The position numbers and the translations under genes are program-made. Below, in pieces: positions 1 to 7,101 of a stretch of DNA of 23,811 bases (its first letter is position 1; every line of letters starts with the position of its first letter). The notes below the pieces were generated by a model. The model had not been told where the DNA came from and did not search any database. It was given only the letters and a program-made list of their open reading frames with translations. Source of the stretch: a virus. The stretch spans positions 1-23,811 of the IMG/VR virus record IMGVR_UViG_3300020411_001052. One strand, 5' to 3'.

Positions 1-741
1 CTTAGCTTTAATAATGTTTCCAACAACCTCTGTCTTATCCTTTTCCTTTTTTTTGCTGAGATAAATGATCGTAGACGCGGCATACTTGAGGCCACTGCCT
101 CCTCCCATTTCTTTAGTCGGGACATAAGATCCGATGACATCATAAGTGTGATTTGTAACTATAAGTGGAATATTTGCTTGACCAAGTTTAAGTGTAAGCA
201 TACGGAATGCACCCTTCACAAGTTGTGATTTGGTCATGTCACGAACTTGTTTGTCATTCAATGCATCGGTAATCTCTTTCTCTGTGGAAAGCATACCCAA
301 AGAATCTAATACAAACATGCAAGGTTTACGTTTGTCTTCATCTGTCTTGAGGTATATATCAACAGCCTTTAGTGCTTTTGATCTAAACTCTTCGATTGTT
401 ACCACATTGACAACAACGAGCCTTTCGAGATCAATTCCTCTAGACTCAAGGAGTCCCCTGTTGACAGCAGCCTCGGTGTCAAAATAAAGGCAGTAACCGT
501 CAGGGTGATTATCCAAAAAGTTTTTGACAACAGCCAACGAAAAGAAAGTCTTTCCAGTAGAGCTTTCACCAGCAATAGCGGTAATCTTGTTCCTAGATAC
601 ACCGCCAAATACAGAGCCTGATACAAGGCTGTTAAAAATGTACGAACCTGTGTCAATAAATTCTTCAGTTGATTCTACCTCCGATGCAAGTTGGGTGTAC
701 TCATCACCAATTTCTTTTACAATTTCTTTTAAAAAATCCAT
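1..741 (-). CDS. uvsX: UvsX RecA-like recombinase (partial, C-terminus outside window)
   Basis: UvsX is the phage RecA/Rad51-type recombinase. It forms filaments on single-stranded DNA and drives strand invasion for recombination-dependent replication. The first 247 codons are in the window and the reading frame is open to the left edge. I see a Walker A motif (GESSTGKT, residues 58-65), a segment reading FVLDSLGML that fits Walker B, and the RecA-core stretch containing TNHTYD followed by MGGGSG, which matches T4 UvsX closely. The ATG at 741 gives an N-terminus of normal length ([10 protein letters not shown]). Its ribosome binding site is weak, only a GAAG about 9 bases upstream. A separate sigma70-type promoter sits just upstream, so the gene can be expressed apart from the polymerase operon. 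Its partners in recombination, UvsY, UvsW and gp46/47, are all encoded in the same window. Confidence 0.95.
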   Translation of the reverse strand, partial: MDFLKEIVKEIGDEYTQLASEVESTEEFIDTGSYIFNSLVSGSVFGGVSRNKITAIAGESSTGKTFFSLAVVKNFLDNHPDGYCLYFDTEAAVNRGLLESRGIDLERLVVVNVVTIEEFRSKALKAVDIYLKTDEDKRKPCMFVLDSLGMLSTEKEITDALNDKQVRDMTKSQLVKGAFRMLTLKLGQANIPLIVTNHTYDVIGSYVPTKEMGGGSGLKYAASTIIYLSKKKEKDKTEVVGNIIKAK

Positions 742-760
742 AATCAAAGTATCTTCAAAT

Positions 761-789
761 ATTATAGCACACTATCGCCATTTTGATAA
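761..789 (-). promoter_or_regulatory. Sigma70-type promoter for uvsX (extended -10)
   Basis: On the minus strand the -35 is TTATCA (784-789). It is separated by 17 bases from TATAAT (761-766), which is preceded by TG one base upstream, making an extended -10 (TGCTATAAT). Predicted transcription starts near 754, giving a leader of about 13 bases before the uvsX ATG. The element overlaps the end of the upstream small gene. The -35 is only 4/6 to consensus, but the extended -10 compensates. Host-type promoters of this kind are expected for early or middle phage genes. Confidence 0.65.
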
Positions 790-1047
790 GGGTGCTGTTT
801 GTTCCAACTTCTCACTCTCAATTATATCGGACTCATCAGGATTTTCAAAGTTTTGTGTTGATTTCAATGTAGAAAGATAATCTAAGACGTGTTGTCTTAT
901 CTCCATCAAGTCATCGTAACAACCTTGATTGTGAGCACAACCACGCAACTCGTGGTCAGGTTTCATAACTGATTCTGTAAAGAGATCTAATGCTCTTTGA
1001 TATTTTACAGTAGGTGATTCATTACCTACAGATGCTTGATCCTTCAT
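772..1047 (-). CDS. Small conserved-type protein between gp43 and UvsX, unknown function
   Basis: A 91-residue acidic protein that I do not recognise. Its ATG overlaps the gp43 stop codon in an ATGA arrangement, so it is almost certainly translated by ribosomes finishing the polymerase. It has a central stretch with two cysteines (C37, C43) and nearby histidines (H32, H39), followed by a predicted helical segment (DDLMEIRQHVLDYLSTL). There is no signal peptide or membrane segment. The Cys/His spacing is not a convincing zinc finger. Its place between DNA polymerase and UvsX suggests a replication accessory role, but that is only context. The promoter for uvsX overlaps its 3' end. Confidence 0.75.
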   Translation of the reverse strand: MKDQASVGNESPTVKYQRALDLFTESVMKPDHELRGCAHNQGCYDDLMEIRQHVLDYLSTLKSTQNFENPDESDIIESEKLEQTAPLSKWR

Positions 1048-3539
1048 ACGAAAAATTGCTCCAATGTGTTTCTTCTTTCAACTTTCCATTGTATAGCATC
1101 CAGAATAATTTTCAAGGGTTCTAAAAATGACTTGTCAAACTGAGTGTCATAATCGATGTATTTTTGTAAACCCAGTTCTTTTGGAAAATCTTGAATAAAC
1201 GAAATGACGTTTTCATGAATTGGGTTTGGTTTCTTCAGGTAACAGAATTTAATTTTTTCACCATTATTAATTAGTGAATACTTTGTATCCAAATTATTCT
1301 TTTTTATATAGTGATTAAAGAGCAGTGATCCTCTTACATGAATAGGAGTACCTTTGATATAGATGTCAGCATCCCCTTTGAACTTATTAGGATTACTACA
1401 AGATCTTGGGAATGCAACTTCCTCTGGAGTCATTGAACGGAAGTTCTTTCTAGAGTCTGCAATAAAATCAATCACTTCATCTTCAGTTCCTTGCATAACC
1501 ATCTTTAAGGCATCTTTAATCAACTTCCTACATGCAGCAGGTGTTGATGACTTGACTGCCTCAATACCCATCATCTTCAGTTTAGGTTCTTCATATCTAA
1601 CTCCTTCACTATCCCATACGTTTAGAATGTATCTTTTCTTTGCTGTCCAGATACCACGTTCAGCGATGTTCTCTCGCTTCATACTCATTTTCTGATCATA
1701 CGCAGAAACGTAATCAGCAAGTTCCTGATAGGATTTCTCAATGAACGGTTCCAACGTTTCTTTACAGATCTTGTCAAGTATCCCCACAACTGCTGTTTTG
1801 TCCCCAGACTTATCACCAAAAAGTTTATCAACAAGAGGTCCAAGATTAAGATAGATTGAGTCGGTGTCAGATGCGATAACATAATCTACTTCCTCCGTTT
1901 GCAAAAGTTTATTTAGGTATCGATTCATACGTTGTTCAATCCAACGAATAGAAACCTGACCAGACAATGTAATTGCTTCAGCATTTGCTAGTTTGTAATA
2001 CCTGAAGTATTGATTACCAATAGCACCATAAGCAGAGTTAAGAGAAATCTTCTTTGCCATTTGAATGTTGTTGCATCTAGAGATCTCCTTTTCAAGAGTT
2101 TTAGTAGGTTTCTTCTCATACTCCTGTTTCGCTTTGAGCATTCTTTTCTTGAATATAACACGGTCACCATACATCTTCTCCATTAGTTCTGGTAAGAATC
2201 CACGTTTATCTTTACGGAACATTGCACCATTAGCACAGATTGCATTGTCCTTATACATTTCAAAAGTTAGATCCTCCTTGAGTAACTTGTTAACTGTAAT
2301 TGAAGGGTGCTTTTCTTCAAGTAAAGTTTCTGGGGAAATATTATATTGCATGATTAAATGTGGGTATAGACTGTTCAAGTCAAATGATACAACCCAATCA
2401 TAAACACCTGGTACTGGTTCTTTTACATATGCACCTGCATATCTTTCATTCTTACTAGATTCTTCTTTTGGAGGAATAACAATATTCTTTCGTTTGAGGT
2501 AATTGTAAATGATAGTATCCCACATCCTTACCTGATAGAAAACATCAATATAATTTACCTTGGCATCATATGCCATAGTCAAGGCAAGTTCAATCAACTT
2601 CATCTTATCTTCCAACTCATCAACTAGTTCTACGTCAATGATGTTGTATTCAATAAACTTTTGCCAACCTTTTGTATAGAAGTCTTTGAATGTATCATAC
2701 TCAGAGTGATCAAGTTTCTTCTTACCAAGTTCTACTTCAGCAATATAATCTAGTCTATAAGACTCTTGTGCCTTATAAGTAAACTTCTTATAGAGATCAA
2801 GATAATCAAGACATGCTATTCCAGACACATTATAAGAAACATGTTCTCTTCCCATAATCTTTACCTCACCTTTTCTTACCATATTCCAAGGAGAAAATGT
2901 CCTCATCTCTTTTTGACCTAGGACACGATCTATACGACCACAGATATAAGGAATATCATATAAGTTACAGTTCCAACCAGTAATCACATCTGGATAGTTC
3001 TTTGTCCAGAAGGCAAGGAAGGAACGTAGAAGGTGTACTTCACTGTTGCAGTTGATATAACTAACGTTATCTTTCTTGTTTACAAATGCACCTTGACCCC
3101 ATGAAACAATTTGTTTTGTTGCATAGTTTTGAATAGTAATTGCAAGGATCTCTTCAGCAACTGCATCTGTAGTAGGGAAACCATTTTCAGATGCTACCTC
3201 AATATCAATTGTAAATATTCTTACCTTAGATACATCAAATTTAATTTCTTCTTGTGGGTAAGTATCAGAAATATATTGATAGATATACTTATCGTTTCCG
3301 TAGATTGATACGTTCTCTACAGCACTATATTTTTCAATAAAACTTCTACACTCCATCACACTACCAGGTTTGATAGGTGAAACTGTTTCTCCTGATAGAG
3401 TCTTGTACTTAGACTTCTTAGGAGATTTCATAAAAAGAGTCGGAGAAAACTTTTCTCTTGTCTGAAAGTAGTTACCATTATCATAACCACGGACAAGGAA
3501 ATCATCTCCGACTAGTTGGACATTTGTATAGAACTTCAT
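1044..3539 (-). CDS. gp43: Family B DNA polymerase, T4 gp43 type
   Basis: This is the replicative DNA polymerase with 3'-5' proofreading. At 831 residues it is a little shorter than T4 gp43 (about 898). The exonuclease site is intact: Exo I is IDIE, with D112 and E114 at the same numbers as in T4; Exo II is GWNCNLYD, with D195; Exo III lies around YNIIDVE. The polymerase motifs are also intact: motif A DLNSLYPHL, motif B with KKISLNSAYGAIGN, motif C SDTDSIY, and the KKRY motif. Its ATG overlaps the stop of the upstream Sm-like gene (ATGA), and its own stop overlaps the next gene in the same way. It is transcribed from the consensus promoter near 4355-4383, together with two Sm-like genes, and works with the clamp gp45 and loader gp44/62 encoded upstream. 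Confidence 0.97.
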   Translation of the reverse strand: MKFYTNVQLVGDDFLVRGYDNGNYFQTREKFSPTLFMKSPKKSKYKTLSGETVSPIKPGSVMECRSFIEKYSAVENVSIYGNDKYIYQYISDTYPQEEIKFDVSKVRIFTIDIEVASENGFPTTDAVAEEILAITIQNYATKQIVSWGQGAFVNKKDNVSYINCNSEVHLLRSFLAFWTKNYPDVITGWNCNLYDIPYICGRIDRVLGQKEMRTFSPWNMVRKGEVKIMGREHVSYNVSGIACLDYLDLYKKFTYKAQESYRLDYIAEVELGKKKLDHSEYDTFKDFYTKGWQKFIEYNIIDVELVDELEDKMKLIELALTMAYDAKVNYIDVFYQVRMWDTIIYNYLKRKNIVIPPKEESSKNERYAGAYVKEPVPGVYDWVVSFDLNSLYPHLIMQYNISPETLLEEKHPSITVNKLLKEDLTFEMYKDNAICANGAMFRKDKRGFLPELMEKMYGDRVIFKKRMLKAKQEYEKKPTKTLEKEISRCNNIQMAKKISLNSAYGAIGNQYFRYYKLANAEAITLSGQVSIRWIEQRMNRYLNKLLQTEEVDYVIASDTDSIYLNLGPLVDKLFGDKSGDKTAVVGILDKICKETLEPFIEKSYQELADYVSAYDQKMSMKRENIAERGIWTAKKRYILNVWDSEGVRYEEPKLKMMGIEAVKSSTPAACRKLIKDALKMVMQGTEDEVIDFIADSRKNFRSMTPEEVAFPRSCSNPNKFKGDADIYIKGTPIHVRGSLLFNHYIKKNNLDTKYSLINNGEKIKFCYLKKPNPIHENVISFIQDFPKELGLQKYIDYDTQFDKSFLEPLKIILDAIQWKVERRNTLEQFFV

Positions 3540-3793
3540 TTAGTCAAGAACTTTTTGTAATCATCCAAGATAGTTTTGTGAGGATCAACTATTGTTAGGA
3601 TACTATCTGATGATAGCATATTTGATGTCTGAGTGGTATATGCATGTAACCACTTCTTCAACTGGAGAGGTTCTGTGTCTAGGATTTCTACTGGATTGAG
3701 TAACTTACAATCAGGTTCTCCTAATTCTGCTGTTACTTCTTCAATTTCAGTAATTAAAACTGTTCCATTTTTTAAAAGGAGAACTTTGATCAT
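3536..3793 (-). CDS. Small Sm-like-pattern protein upstream of gp43 (paralogue B)
   Basis: An 85-residue protein that I do not recognise by name. It shares an ordered set of motifs with its upstream neighbour (3790-4332) and with the gene at 19151-19561: an N-terminal strand-Gly-strand unit (LLLKNGTVLITEIEEV), then LLNPVEI, then a conserved Trp region (LKKWLHAY), then a hydrophobic strand ending in a Pro (SSDSILTIVDP). The first and last elements resemble the Sm1 and Sm2 motifs of Sm/Hfq RNA-binding proteins; Hfq has a very similar I-S-T-V-x-P ending. That fold is an inference. It is coupled by ATGA overlaps to the genes on both sides, so it is made stoichiometrically with the polymerase. An RNA- or protein-binding adaptor is one possibility. 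Confidence 0.7.
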   Translation of the reverse strand: MIKVLLLKNGTVLITEIEEVTAELGEPDCKLLNPVEILDTEPLQLKKWLHAYTTQTSNMLSSDSILTIVDPHKTILDDYKKFLTK

Positions 3794-4332
3794 TCTGCTG
3801 TTTTATCCTCCAATTCATTTAAAATTTGTTTGACTGATTTAGACTTCTTCTTTTTCTTATTAGATGGATCATCACCTGCTTCTTCATTCAGTTTCTGAAG
3901 GTATGATGCTTCCAAGTCTCTAACTGGTTCATAAACACAAATAATTTTATCTGCAGGAATAGTAAATACTGCTTCTTTAGCAAGAGGTTGCCATGGAATC
4001 AGGTTGATATCAATTTCCTGTTCATTATCTTTTAGTTTTTTATCCTTAAGTAAAGGTTGCTTGTCTGTTAGAAATCTGGAAGGATCACCTGCCATAGGGT
4101 TCTTACCATGACCACCATACAAGTCTCTTAAGTTATCAGAATCTTCTGCACCATCTGCACTACCAAGACCAGGACCAGGTGCCATACCAGGTTCTTGCAT
4201 TCCATCCATCATGATGTCTGGTCTATGTGGGTTGTGAAGTCTGTATCCAATAAGTCTTTCACCTACCAAAACTTCTTCCACACCAGAAATAAGAGTTTCA
4301 CCAGATATTAGATAAACGATCGATACTGTCAT
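3790..4332 (-). CDS. Sm-like-pattern protein with long Met/Gly/Pro-rich insert (paralogue A)
   Basis: A 180-residue protein, first gene of the polymerase transcription unit. It opens with VYLISGETLISGVEEV and L-x-NP, as in its two paralogues in this window. The common pattern is then interrupted by a low-complexity insert of about 65 residues rich in Met, Gly, Pro and Asp (around MQEPGMAPGPGLG). The pattern resumes with INLIPWQPLAKEA, the Sm2-like PADKIICVYEP and a Tyr-containing helix. The C-terminus is a lysine-rich tail (KKKKKSKSVKQILNELED), typical of nucleic-acid or flexible peptide contacts. The start codon lies about 16 bases after the predicted transcription start and has no clear Shine-Dalgarno sequence. 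Function unknown; the Sm-like reading is a hypothesis. Confidence 0.7.
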   Translation of the reverse strand: MTVSIVYLISGETLISGVEEVLVGERLIGYRLHNPHRPDIMMDGMQEPGMAPGPGLGSADGAEDSDNLRDLYGGHGKNPMAGDPSRFLTDKQPLLKDKKLKDNEQEIDINLIPWQPLAKEAVFTIPADKIICVYEPVRDLEASYLQKLNEEAGDDPSNKKKKKSKSVKQILNELEDKTAE

Positions 4333-4354
4333 ATTTGTATAAGGTTATGTTAGC

Positions 4355-4383
4355 ATTATAAAAGGACTCTTGGTTTTTGTCAA
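4355..4383 (-). promoter_or_regulatory. Perfect consensus sigma70 promoter for the gp43 operon
   Basis: Minus strand: TTGACA (4378-4383), a 17-base spacer, then TATAAT (4355-4360). Both hexamers and the spacing are exact consensus. The predicted start is near 4348, about 16 bases before the ATG of the first Sm-like gene. The spacer is one arm of a perfect 12-bp inverted repeat, and the -35 is formed from the other arm plus the loop, so the promoter and a hairpin occupy the same DNA. Confidence 0.85.
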
Positions 4384-4392
4384 GAGTCCTTT
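4361..4392 (-). terminator. Terminator hairpin after hsp20, overlapping the gp43-operon promoter
   Basis: A perfect 12-bp inverted repeat (4361-4372 pairing with 4381-4392) with an 8-base loop begins 16 bases after the hsp20 stop codon. On the minus strand the stem ends in CCTTT followed by TATAAT, so the U-rich tail is short. It probably ends the hsp20 transcript, while transcripts starting from the overlapping promoter begin beyond it and escape. Confidence 0.75.
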
Positions 4393-4407
4393 GAGTTTTA
4401 TTATTTA

Positions 4408-4854
4408 TTAGTTTATAGAATAAACCTTTTTCTTATGATGTTCAGGAATAATCCTCTTTAAATCAATCGTCAATAAACCATCTACAAAATCTACTTTATC
4501 AATTTTGACATCATCAGATAATGTCCATGTGCGAGTAAATGCTCGTCTTGCTAATCCACGATGTACATACTCAGAATCATCATCGTCACCTTTTTTAGCT
4601 TCAACAACTAATTTATTTAATTCAGAGTAAACATCAATATCTTTTCTATGATATCCTGCTAGTGCGATTTCAAGTTTGAAATCTGTATTTGATTCTTTAA
4701 CTAGATTGTATGGGGGATACGATGTCCTCTCACTTGTATGTTGTGCAGCGAGTCTTTGCACCCACTCATCCATACCAATGGTAGTTTTTTCTACATCGTT
4801 TAGAAATTGTACAATGTCATTTACACCATACTTTCTCATGCTAGTCGTCCACAT
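4408..4854 (-). CDS. hsp20: Hsp20-family small heat shock protein
   Basis: A 148-residue alpha-crystallin/Hsp20 chaperone. Such genes are a hallmark of T4-like cyanophages and are thought to hold unfolded proteins during infection or capsid assembly. The alpha-crystallin domain begins at YPPYNLVKES (about residue 47) and continues through the hydrophobic stretch DFKLEIALAGY. The conserved beta-strand end is VDGLLTIDLKR, followed by an I-P-E-H C-terminal extension. The start at 4854 is chosen because a strong Shine-Dalgarno (AAGGAGGT) lies 6 bases upstream. The gene stands alone between two terminators, with its own leader of about 50 bases, so its expression is uncoupled from RegA before it and gp43 after it. 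Confidence 0.93.
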   Translation of the reverse strand: MWTTSMRKYGVNDIVQFLNDVEKTTIGMDEWVQRLAAQHTSERTSYPPYNLVKESNTDFKLEIALAGYHRKDIDVYSELNKLVVEAKKGDDDDSEYVHRGLARRAFTRTWTLSDDVKIDKVDFVDGLLTIDLKRIIPEHHKKKVYSIN

Positions 4855-4911
4855 AATTGACCTCCTTAAGCGTCTGTGTTTTTAATAAGGACCCATTAGG
4901 CATCCTCAATT

Positions 4912-4917
4912 ATTATA
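4912..4917 (-). promoter_or_regulatory. Probable -10 element for hsp20
   Basis: A TATAAT hexamer on the minus strand lies about 15 bases after the U-tract of the regA terminator and about 58 bases before the hsp20 start. At the 17-base spacing the -35 position reads CCCTTT, a poor match, so the promoter would depend on an activator or be weak. A second possible pair is TTGAGG with TATTAA, 16 bases apart, slightly downstream. The need for a new start between the terminator and hsp20 supports a promoter here, but the exact element is uncertain. Confidence 0.4.
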
Positions 4918-4931
4918 TAGGTAAAGACACT

Positions 4932-4957
4932 AAAAAAGGGAGGTGTAAAAACCTCCC
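4932..4957 (-). terminator. Strong rho-independent terminator after regA
   Basis: On the minus strand GGGAGGT (4951-4957) pairs with ACCTCCC (4938-4944) across a 6-base loop and is followed at once by six T residues (4932-4937). It lies 12 bases past the regA stop and ends the long cobS-to-regA transcription unit. This is the most canonical terminator in the window. Confidence 0.9.
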
Positions 4958-4969
4958 CTTTCATTACGG

Positions 4970-5404
4970 TTATTCGCTTTCGACAGATGCTTTCTTACGA
5001 CCAATATTATATTTGGACTCCAGTGTCCACTCTCCCTTTTCTTTAAATGCTAGTACTTTAATTTGATTTAGTGGTGCAATATCTGCAACTTCAGAATCTG
5101 ATACAATTGTAATTAATCCCCAGTCAGATAGCAGTTGTGCTATACGATTACGTCGTTGAACGTCATTAATAGTAAGATTTGCATGCTTCCCATCAAGGGC
5201 AAAAAGCTCTTTAAAATGGACAATATAGTACCGACCCTGTTTGTGTAGAATGTGACAGGATTGATATAATTTCTTTTCTTTACGAGATGCAACACCGATA
5301 CGAGTAAGAGTTTCTCTGACTTTTAGGAAATCATCTGGTTCGTTGAGGGAAACCTCAACCATATTATTTTGCGACCAAGATACTTGGGGTTCAGATACCG
5401 TCAT
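4970..5404 (-). CDS. regA: RegA translational repressor of early genes
   Basis: RegA binds initiation regions of phage early mRNAs, including replication genes and its own, and represses their translation. The core from about residue 19 matches T4 RegA strongly: a DDFLKVRETLTRIGVA stretch, then YQSCHILHKQGRYYIVHFKE, then the end pattern EWTLESKYNIG. The protein is 144 residues. T4 RegA starts at the position equivalent to M15 here. The longer start at 5404 is nevertheless favoured, because it has a strong GGAGGA Shine-Dalgarno 6 bases upstream and an ATGA overlap with the gp62 stop, while the ATG at 5362 has no ribosome binding site. The 14-residue leader (MTVSEPQVSWSQNN) would thus be real. 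The gene is the last of its operon and is followed by a strong terminator. Confidence 0.93.
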   Translation of the reverse strand: MTVSEPQVSWSQNNMVEVSLNEPDDFLKVRETLTRIGVASRKEKKLYQSCHILHKQGRYYIVHFKELFALDGKHANLTINDVQRRNRIAQLLSDWGLITIVSDSEVADIAPLNQIKVLAFKEKGEWTLESKYNIGRKKASVESE

Positions 5405-5769
5405 TTAGTTCCTCCAATGTCAAGCTTTGACTTAATGTAGTTGAGTTCACTTTCTGATAATAAACGCAATGCTTGTTTAGCCTTTTCATTACTATATCCA
5501 TAATATTGTTTGACGGAATCAATGTCTTCGATCTTTTCTTTTTTGATCCAAGGAGAAAATCTTTTCCGTTTCCTGAGACTATTTAGATAAAAAGAATATT
5601 GCATATCTTTGTCAAGATGTGAATACATATTCATCTCATTAGCAAACATTACACAGTCCATATGTCCTGACAAACAACGGTTAATAATGTAAGGAGGATA
5701 TGATTTGATGTCTTCAGAAAGATCATCTTTGTTATAGTTGATCGAGTTTAACCAATCTTTAAGTTCCAT
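5401..5769 (-). CDS. gp62: Clamp loader small subunit, cyanophage gp62 type
   Basis: gp62 joins gp44 to form the ATP-driven loader that places the gp45 clamp on DNA. At 122 residues this is shorter than T4 gp62 (187) but fits the compact cyanophage form. It starts MELKDWLNSIN, followed by YPPYIINRCLSGH, FANEMNMY, the basic SLRKRKRFSPW motif and the C-terminal helix YGYSNEKAKQALRLL. It shows little similarity to T4 gp62 itself, so the call rests on my recollection of the cyanophage family and on position just before regA, as in T4. The start overlaps the dam stop by 11 bases. In T4 gp44 and gp62 are adjacent; here three foreign genes separate them. Confidence 0.85.
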   Translation of the reverse strand: MELKDWLNSINYNKDDLSEDIKSYPPYIINRCLSGHMDCVMFANEMNMYSHLDKDMQYSFYLNSLRKRKRFSPWIKKEKIEDIDSVKQYYGYSNEKAKQALRLLSESELNYIKSKLDIGGTK

Positions 5770-6586
5770 AATTTAAAAGCACCAGTTCCTTTCTTTCCTG
5801 TTGATCATTCATATATGTTCCTACAGATCTCATGGTGTAGGTGTGGTCGAACTGTCCTGCTTCCCACCCTTTGAATCTTTCACAGACCAGTTGAGACGAA
5901 TTATAAGATACGAGTTGAGGACTGATAAAGCGGTCACAATCACTAGCAAAGACATCGTGATCAAATCCTTTGTGCATGTTTCCACGTTTACCATATAGGT
6001 TGGATCTAATGTCGTAGGGCGGATCGAGATAGATAAAGGTTTGTTTGTCGTCACAGAGGAGTTGTTCATAACTAAGGTTTGTAATTTTCCAATTGGTGAT
6101 TAATCTTGAATATTCTGGCAAGAAGTTGATTCCTCGCATTGAGAAGTTGGAATCACTTGCTTGTGGAGAGAAGGACGAACTCTCAGTGAGACCAGAGAAA
6201 CTACACTTATTAACAATATAAAAAGCAACTGCTCTGTCCTTATCTTTTTGGTTTTCATCTGTAACTGCTTCTTTTGCATCTAGAAATAATCCCTTGGCAG
6301 AACCCCGATCAGGATATCTAGTTTTTAATTGTGCTAATTGGTTGTGCAAATATTCACCATTGTCTCTCAACTCAACCCAGAAATTATACAAGGGTTCATA
6401 TAAATCATTGACCCAAATATTAATGTCAGGATATTGTTTAGTGATGGCAATAGCAACAGAACCTCCGCCAAGGAAAGGTTCTCTATACTCTTTAACATTA
6501 CTCATGTCTGGGAAATACTTAAAGAGTTTAGGAACTGCTCTTGACTTACCACCAGGATATCGAAGAGGAGTCTTTAAATATTTCAT
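5759..6586 (-). CDS. dam: Dam-type adenine-N6 DNA methyltransferase
   Basis: A 275-residue D12-class methyltransferase that transfers a methyl group from S-adenosylmethionine to adenine in DNA, probably at GATC. Motifs are in the order expected for the Dam (alpha) group: RYPGGKSR (residues 9-16), the SAM-binding EPFLGGGS (36-43), the catalytic DPPY (188-191), and a C-terminal HTYTMRSVG region. It looks full length and intact. GATC sites occur in the window itself. Its start overlaps the stop of the 172-residue gene (ATGA), and its end overlaps gp62. The likely role is protecting phage DNA from host restriction or marking it; a restriction partner is not proven. Confidence 0.92.
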   Translation of the reverse strand: MKYLKTPLRYPGGKSRAVPKLFKYFPDMSNVKEYREPFLGGGSVAIAITKQYPDINIWVNDLYEPLYNFWVELRDNGEYLHNQLAQLKTRYPDRGSAKGLFLDAKEAVTDENQKDKDRAVAFYIVNKCSFSGLTESSSFSPQASDSNFSMRGINFLPEYSRLITNWKITNLSYEQLLCDDKQTFIYLDPPYDIRSNLYGKRGNMHKGFDHDVFASDCDRFISPQLVSYNSSQLVCERFKGWEAGQFDHTYTMRSVGTYMNDQQERKELVLLNYGT

Positions 6587-7101
6587 ACTGTTTGTTCAAT
6601 CAAATTATAAAGTTTAGTAGCAAAGTCTTCCTTTTCTACTGGAGTTACATTCTTGGCAAGAAATGTAATATCATCAAAATGAACTCTAAAGGCAACCGTA
6701 GCATCTTTGATATTTGTTTTCTTCATGCAAGCATCCCAACTACAAATACCAACTGTATAGGTTTTAGTATCCCATAATAACATGTAATCAAAAGTTTTTT
6801 CAGGTAGACCTAAATTTTTACCTTGAAAATTCTTTAGGGTAATTTCTTTAGTCCATGGAATAGTTTTACAAAAAAGACCATCCATACCTTTTGATTCATA
6901 ATATAGTTGATCTTCTAAACCATAGAAGTCTCTACCATTTTCAGTATCACCAACATATTTAAGTTGATCACCACTATACTTGGCAATAGCAATCTCCTGA
7001 ACTTCTGCCCTTAGAGGTCTAGTTTGATTTCTCTTTAGACCATCAGTAGATTTAACTACACCAAAGATAGAAGGAAAATCAAATAGTTCTGAATCAATCA
7101 T
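6583..7101 (-). CDS. Unknown protein coupled to Dam
   Basis: A 172-residue soluble protein that I do not recognise. It has no signal peptide or membrane segment. Visible features are a central YYESKG (ESK at residues 69-71), a cysteine at 78, a strand-rich part FDYMLLWDTKTYTVGICSW, and a C-terminal stretch with FRVHFDDITFL. The E-x-K and FD-x5-DTK spacings recall PD-(D/E)xK nucleases, but neither is good enough to assign. It overlaps the genes on both sides by ATGA. It occupies the place where gp62 would sit in T4, but it does not resemble gp62, which is found two genes downstream. Coupling to Dam invites a restriction or modification accessory idea; this is inference only. Confidence 0.75.
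   Translation of the reverse strand: MIDSELFDFPSIFGVVKSTDGLKRNQTRPLRAEVQEIAIAKYSGDQLKYVGDTENGRDFYGLEDQLYYESKGMDGLFCKTIPWTKEITLKNFQGKNLGLPEKTFDYMLLWDTKTYTVGICSWDACMKKTNIKDATVAFRVHFDDITFLAKNVTPVEKEDFATKLYNLIEQTV

Noticed and set aside
2065-2403. Plus-strand ORF of 112 codons within gp43
   Set aside because: It lies wholly opposite a strongly conserved polymerase region; the protein is a hydrophobic, Ser/Leu-rich antisense product with no family likeness.
6604-6609. TATAAT on the minus strand before dam
   Set aside because: No acceptable -35 at 16-18 bases (AGGAAG at 17), it lies inside coding sequence, and dam is already coupled to the preceding gene.
6583-7101. Reading the 172-residue gene as gp62
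   Set aside because: Its place after gp44 suggests this, but its sequence does not match, while the gene at 5401-5769 has the cyanophage gp62 pattern and sits before regA.
5759-7101. A proven restriction-modification system
   Set aside because: Only the methyltransferase is certain. The partner gene lacks a convincing nuclease motif, and phage Dam enzymes are commonly solitary.
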